From Tomocerus qinae (Eukaryota > Arthropoda > Collembola > Entomobryomorpha > Tomoceridae), in the NCBI GenBank assembly GCA_020055645.1, contig CM034547.1:16958513-17022512 (forward strand): 64,000 bases of DNA. Direction: 5' to 3'. Positions 60,390-64,000 of the stretch are shown one piece after another. The notes beneath the pieces are model-generated. The model was not told the DNA's origin and ran no database searches. It saw only the letters and a program-made list of their open reading frames with translations. The position numbers were made by a program, and so were the translations under genes. Positions within the stretch are counted from its first letter, which is position 1, and every line of letters begins with the position of its first letter.

Positions 60390-62543
60390 ATGGAAAAAAT
60401 GAAGGCTCTTTCATGGGACAAGTTGCGTCGACTCGTTGGTCGACGTAAAAAGGACAGAGAGACGGACTCTTCGAGATTTCAAAGAAGTTATTCTTTTAAA
60501 AGAGCGTCTGTTCGGAAAAGCGTTCGCCGAGGCGCCGCTGCCAGTGGTGCTAACCGTCCAACAATTCAAGATGTAACTAAAGTGAGTGAACCAGATTCAC
60601 CACAGATCAAACGATTAGAAAAAAGTGCACACCAGGAAGTAAGTGTATGTGTTGAAGTCATAGCTAATGGGCAGTCAATGATAGATGCCGACTCAGTTGG
60701 ACTAGAAGAAAACGAAGAGTTGAACTTTAGAAAAGTGGTAAATGTAAAAAAAGGAGAAAAAGATGTAACGAATGACTACTGTGAGCGAAATAAGGGTTCG
60801 GAGGAGAGCGACGAAGATGACGATGTGAATGCAATGAACAATTGGATTTTGATGAGGAAGAAGGGGATGAATATAGGTAGGAGACAAAGAGCGGAGAAAA
60901 TCTACAGGTTAATGAGTAATGGGGATTCTGACTTTTTGGACGAGGATGAGGATGGAGATAGTAGAGAGAAAATAAACGATGATGAATTGCATGAAGAAGC
61001 CTTTAGGGTCCAGGAGGGTCACGCAGAAGGTGACGTTGAGGTTTGCGAAGATGAATTCTTCCTTACAATGCTGGCAGGATCTCCCAGACCATTGAGAAGA
61101 AGTACAGATTCTGCCGTATCACGTTTAACCTCAGAATCGGGCGATACTAGTCGAAGCAGAAGTCGAAGCCGTATCGAAAGCGATTACAATGGTGGTTGTG
61201 GTAGTACAAATAGATTGAACAGCTCAAGCTCGCAATCAGTACTCGACTTGTTAGACGAACCTCCTCTCTCTCAAGTGCATTCAATGAAATCCGATAAAAC
61301 TAATCTGAAAGAAGACATTGATAAATCTGGTGACGAAGTTACTTTCGATAGAAACTTGTCTCTATTAGATAGTGGATGTTACAACTACAACAGCGGAAAA
61401 TTGAGTGTGAATACAAATGGAAGTAGTAGAGGTTGTTACTACGATCAGTCAGTCAAGAGCGGGCCTGGAGTGGGACGAGCACTGACGCCTACTGTGGAGA
61501 GTTGTACAGCAACTACAGCTTACAAGACTGATGAAACACCGAGAAACACGGGGTTTTGGTGGACACAGAAACCCGGATCGACTCTCACGACTTCCTCGGG
61601 AGCATCAAAAGATTCCGGGTTTTCTTTAGGCAGAACATGGGCCATGGGTCTCGCAGCCAAAATGTTCGGCCGCAAAGGAAAAAACTCGAAAGGCCCTGTT
61701 CTGAGCGTTAGCAAAGAAGGGTATTTTCAACGAACAAATCTAAGGCGATCAAGTGTGAGGAGACGAGCTTACCCCGTCCGCTCGTCTGTTATAAGAAGGA
61801 ACAGCAGTCGGCGGAGACGTAGTGGGCGGAATAGAAAACATCATATTGCTCTCGCTTCTCAGTCTCACGTCCCATCCAAAGACGATTCGATTTTTTCAGA
61901 AAATTCTAACAGCATTTATCAAGTGTATGTGAATCGACCTAAGCGTCCAGTTTTGGCGTTTGCTCCATTGGATCCACTTATTTTTGTTCCCCCAGAGAGA
62001 AGAAAGCCGAGAGCTGTTGGTCCAACTGAGATGAGAACACATAATGAAATGAAAGGAAAAAATGAAATAGGACATAAGTTCGAGACAATGGAAATACGAT
62101 TGCCGCGTCTCAAATGTGAAAATAATGCTACGAGTGTGCTTATTACAAAAGTCTGTAATGAAATTGATGATCTAGACGAGAGTAATTTGGATACTATTAT
62201 TTCATGTGAAGTAGGCAGAACTTTTGATGAGATAGAAAATGATATCGAAATTGATCGCATTCGTGACAAGCTGTCTAGCAATTTATTAGTGAGTCAGAAA
62301 CACTCTAGGTTAGGAGCGTCAGTAAGCAATGAGGTTGCCAAAGAGCCTGCCAACAAAGCAATGATAAGACGAAGACAATCTTCCAGGAGGAACCGACCTG
62401 TTAAAGTAATTGCCAAACCAACACCAGTCTACAGAAGAAACTCCACTCTCTATCGACGTGGAAAACTTGGTCCTAATTTTGCCCTACCTCGGCCTACTGT
62501 CAAAATTGGTAAGATTTCATCTGCATCAGCATCTACTTTCTGA
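60390..62543 (+). CDS. Unrecognised 717-aa basic/serine-rich protein, apparently single exon
   Basis: I do not recognise the family. The first 55 residues are basic (MKALSWDKLRRLVGRRKKDR, then SYSFKRASVRKSVRRG), like a phosphorylatable membrane- or scaffold-binding region. Residues 110-220 are acidic (EESDEDDDVN). A Ser/Arg stretch (SRSRSRSRIES) follows near 255. Residues 435-500 are strongly basic (NLRRSSVRRRAYPVRSSVIR), then RPKRPVLAFAPLDPLIFVPP, an unusually hydrophobic, proline-rich block. The C-terminus is Arg-rich. There are no TM segments and no catalytic motif. The ORF is long for AT-rich DNA, starts after an in-frame stop, and is followed by AATAAA at 62763. It sits in the DIP2 intron on the same strand: a nested gene, or a large exon of another transcript. 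Confidence 0.75.
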   Translation: MEKMKALSWDKLRRLVGRRKKDRETDSSRFQRSYSFKRASVRKSVRRGAAASGANRPTIQDVTKVSEPDSPQIKRLEKSAHQEVSVCVEVIANGQSMIDADSVGLEENEELNFRKVVNVKKGEKDVTNDYCERNKGSEESDEDDDVNAMNNWILMRKKGMNIGRRQRAEKIYRLMSNGDSDFLDEDEDGDSREKINDDELHEEAFRVQEGHAEGDVEVCEDEFFLTMLAGSPRPLRRSTDSAVSRLTSESGDTSRSRSRSRIESDYNGGCGSTNRLNSSSSQSVLDLLDEPPLSQVHSMKSDKTNLKEDIDKSGDEVTFDRNLSLLDSGCYNYNSGKLSVNTNGSSRGCYYDQSVKSGPGVGRALTPTVESCTATTAYKTDETPRNTGFWWTQKPGSTLTTSSGASKDSGFSLGRTWAMGLAAKMFGRKGKNSKGPVLSVSKEGYFQRTNLRRSSVRRRAYPVRSSVIRRNSSRRRRSGRNRKHHIALASQSHVPSKDDSIFSENSNSIYQVYVNRPKRPVLAFAPLDPLIFVPPERRKPRAVGPTEMRTHNEMKGKNEIGHKFETMEIRLPRLKCENNATSVLITKVCNEIDDLDESNLDTIISCEVGRTFDEIENDIEIDRIRDKLSSNLLVSQKHSRLGASVSNEVAKEPANKAMIRRRQSSRRNRPVKVIAKPTPVYRRNSTLYRRGKLGPNFALPRPTVKIGKISSASASTF

Positions 62544-64000
62544 TGAGAAAATTACATTTATAGACTAGTGCACAAGTCCAACGGATTTTGAAAGATAAAA
62601 AGTTGACGGCTGTATAAACGAATGAGCGCAGTAGATTAAAAGTCTACAACTTTGATTTGATACTAAAAATGACTTTTAGGACTCGTTCTTATAATAAGTT
62701 AGTTCTCAGAATTGGGGTCTACTCGCCTCTCTTCAATCTTCAACTATTTGTCGTCTCCGAGTAATAAAAGTAATATATATTTTTATACATCACTCTGTAA
62801 ACGACCTATCGATGTGTATACCGAACAAGTATAAGAGTTCACAATAGCTATACCTATTTCCTTATAATATAAATTTGGTATAAGTAGTAACATAAGTACT
62901 CTTGTAGTAACGCGTTGAAGAGATTTCTTCTTGGAAGTATTTTAACAATTTTAAGATACCTGCTGCTGTAGAGAAGCTATGAATATAAATTGAGATCACT
63001 GCAATAATTTAGTAGTTGCTGATTTTCATTATTTTTGTGCGTGCCTAACTCAGCTCCTTTCTCAGACTCGTCCTCGTCACAATAATTGTTATTCATATTT
63101 TAGGTCTTTTAGATGACTAGATGACTTACCTACTTTCTTAGTGTGTTCATTCTGTTCATGATGTACACTGTGATATGCTATATGTACACTAGTACACTGT
63201 GATATTTTATGCTATCTCCGCTAGTACACTGTGGCATGCCATGTGCTGTACCTGTACAGTTGCATCTGTACATGGCTTGGTTCATGACTGGAATTGGGTA
63301 GCAAAGTAGCAATAGAAATAGAACAAGCGCAATCATAATGGAATAGTTATATATTATTATCATAACGAGTTACCCAATTAATGTACTCAATTTATTGCTG
63401 TATGTGTACAATGTACAGTAACAAGTACTTTTTTAATGCTCCTCATGCTAATAATTAAATGCATTGTTGTGAGTGAGCATTAGAAAACGTAATTAATGGT
63501 CATATTAAATACCTCATTATGTAATCGCTCACTAAGTAGGCAGAAGCTTTTGATTCTTAGGTTAATGCTGTAAGTTAGAAAGGAAATGGTCGAAATAATG
63601 TGCCAGAGTGATAGTTTATAGTTAAACAGAATGTCGACTATGAATTCATTTTTATTTGAAGTAATCTGATGTGGCGTCTTGGCGTGTGTATAAAATTAAT
63701 TCTTCTATTATGCCATGCCTGTCATTTGAATATTCAAATTGTTAGCTGCATTCTATTGGGTATACTCAATTAGTAAATGTTCCATAATTTTATAAACTGT
63801 GTCATCATGGACTGCTCTAAAGTCCAAGAGTTCAAATAATTACCGTAAGTTTAATAGCTATAGGTATAAACTGTCAAATAACTTCATGACTACAGATTGT
63901 GCTCATTTATTTTTCTAATTTAGGTACCTAGATAACGAAGCTCAATATAAAATTAATTCTCTCCTCACTAGTCCTCACTCACGAAAGTCAACAATAGACT
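62544..64000. other. 3' flank of the nested gene, DIP2 intron continues
   Basis: The 3' UTR with a polyadenylation hexamer AATAAA at about 62763 is followed by AT-rich DNA. Minor TACACTGTG/TACACTAG repeats lie near 63160-63230. No further gene is seen to the window end. Confidence 0.45.

Overview
This is an AT-rich eukaryotic nuclear window with many short exons, GT-AG introns and several non-autonomous transposons. The gene content (Pao/BEL retroelement, pipsqueak-type DNA-binding protein, DIP2, HYDIN, a Spd-2/CEP192-like ASH protein) points to an arthropod, probably a hexapod. I cannot name the species from sequence alone. All gene models were spliced by eye from reading frame, GT/AG sites and phase, and no transcript data were available.

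Layout. 1-2566: mostly non-coding, with a 371-bp Mutator-type MITE and a possible small membrane-protein ORF. 2567-4587 (minus): a secreted cyclophilin in six exons. 6849-13963 (minus): about 23 exons matching, in order, the N-terminal quarter of HYDIN, the ciliary central-pair protein, and ending in a tail of its own. 13964-16578: head-to-head intergenic region. 16579-18871 (plus): a two-exon nuclear protein with a transposase-derived helix-turn-helix front and a very long acidic tract. 19557-20720: a long-TIR MULE derivative carrying a transposase fragment. 24131-33397 (plus): a roughly 20-exon membrane protein with REJ-like, GAIN/GPS-like and single-TM segments. 33892 to about 39860 (minus): a Spd-2/CEP192-like centrosomal protein, convergent with the previous gene.

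41971-47110: a Pao/BEL LTR retrotransposon on the minus strand. Its two 1087-bp LTRs look identical and it has a 5-bp target duplication and a tRNA-Tyr primer site, but most of pol is deleted. 49907-49994 (plus): the first coding exon of DIP2. The next DIP2 exon is not visible, so its intron probably runs past the window end. That intron holds a palindromic Ginger-like element (53918-54957) and a same-strand intronless ORF of 717 codons (60390-62543).

Neighbours. HYDIN (flagellar axoneme) and the Spd-2/CEP192-like gene (centriole/centrosome) both use ASH/MSP domains. The REJ-like protein belongs to a domain class known from gamete surfaces and polycystins. This is compatible with a sperm/cilium theme, but proximity is the only evidence for it. 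The most unusual items are the truncated HYDIN, the REJ/GPS protein without a polycystin channel, the trans-mobilised BEL derivative, the Ginger-like palindrome and the unrecognised 717-residue protein.
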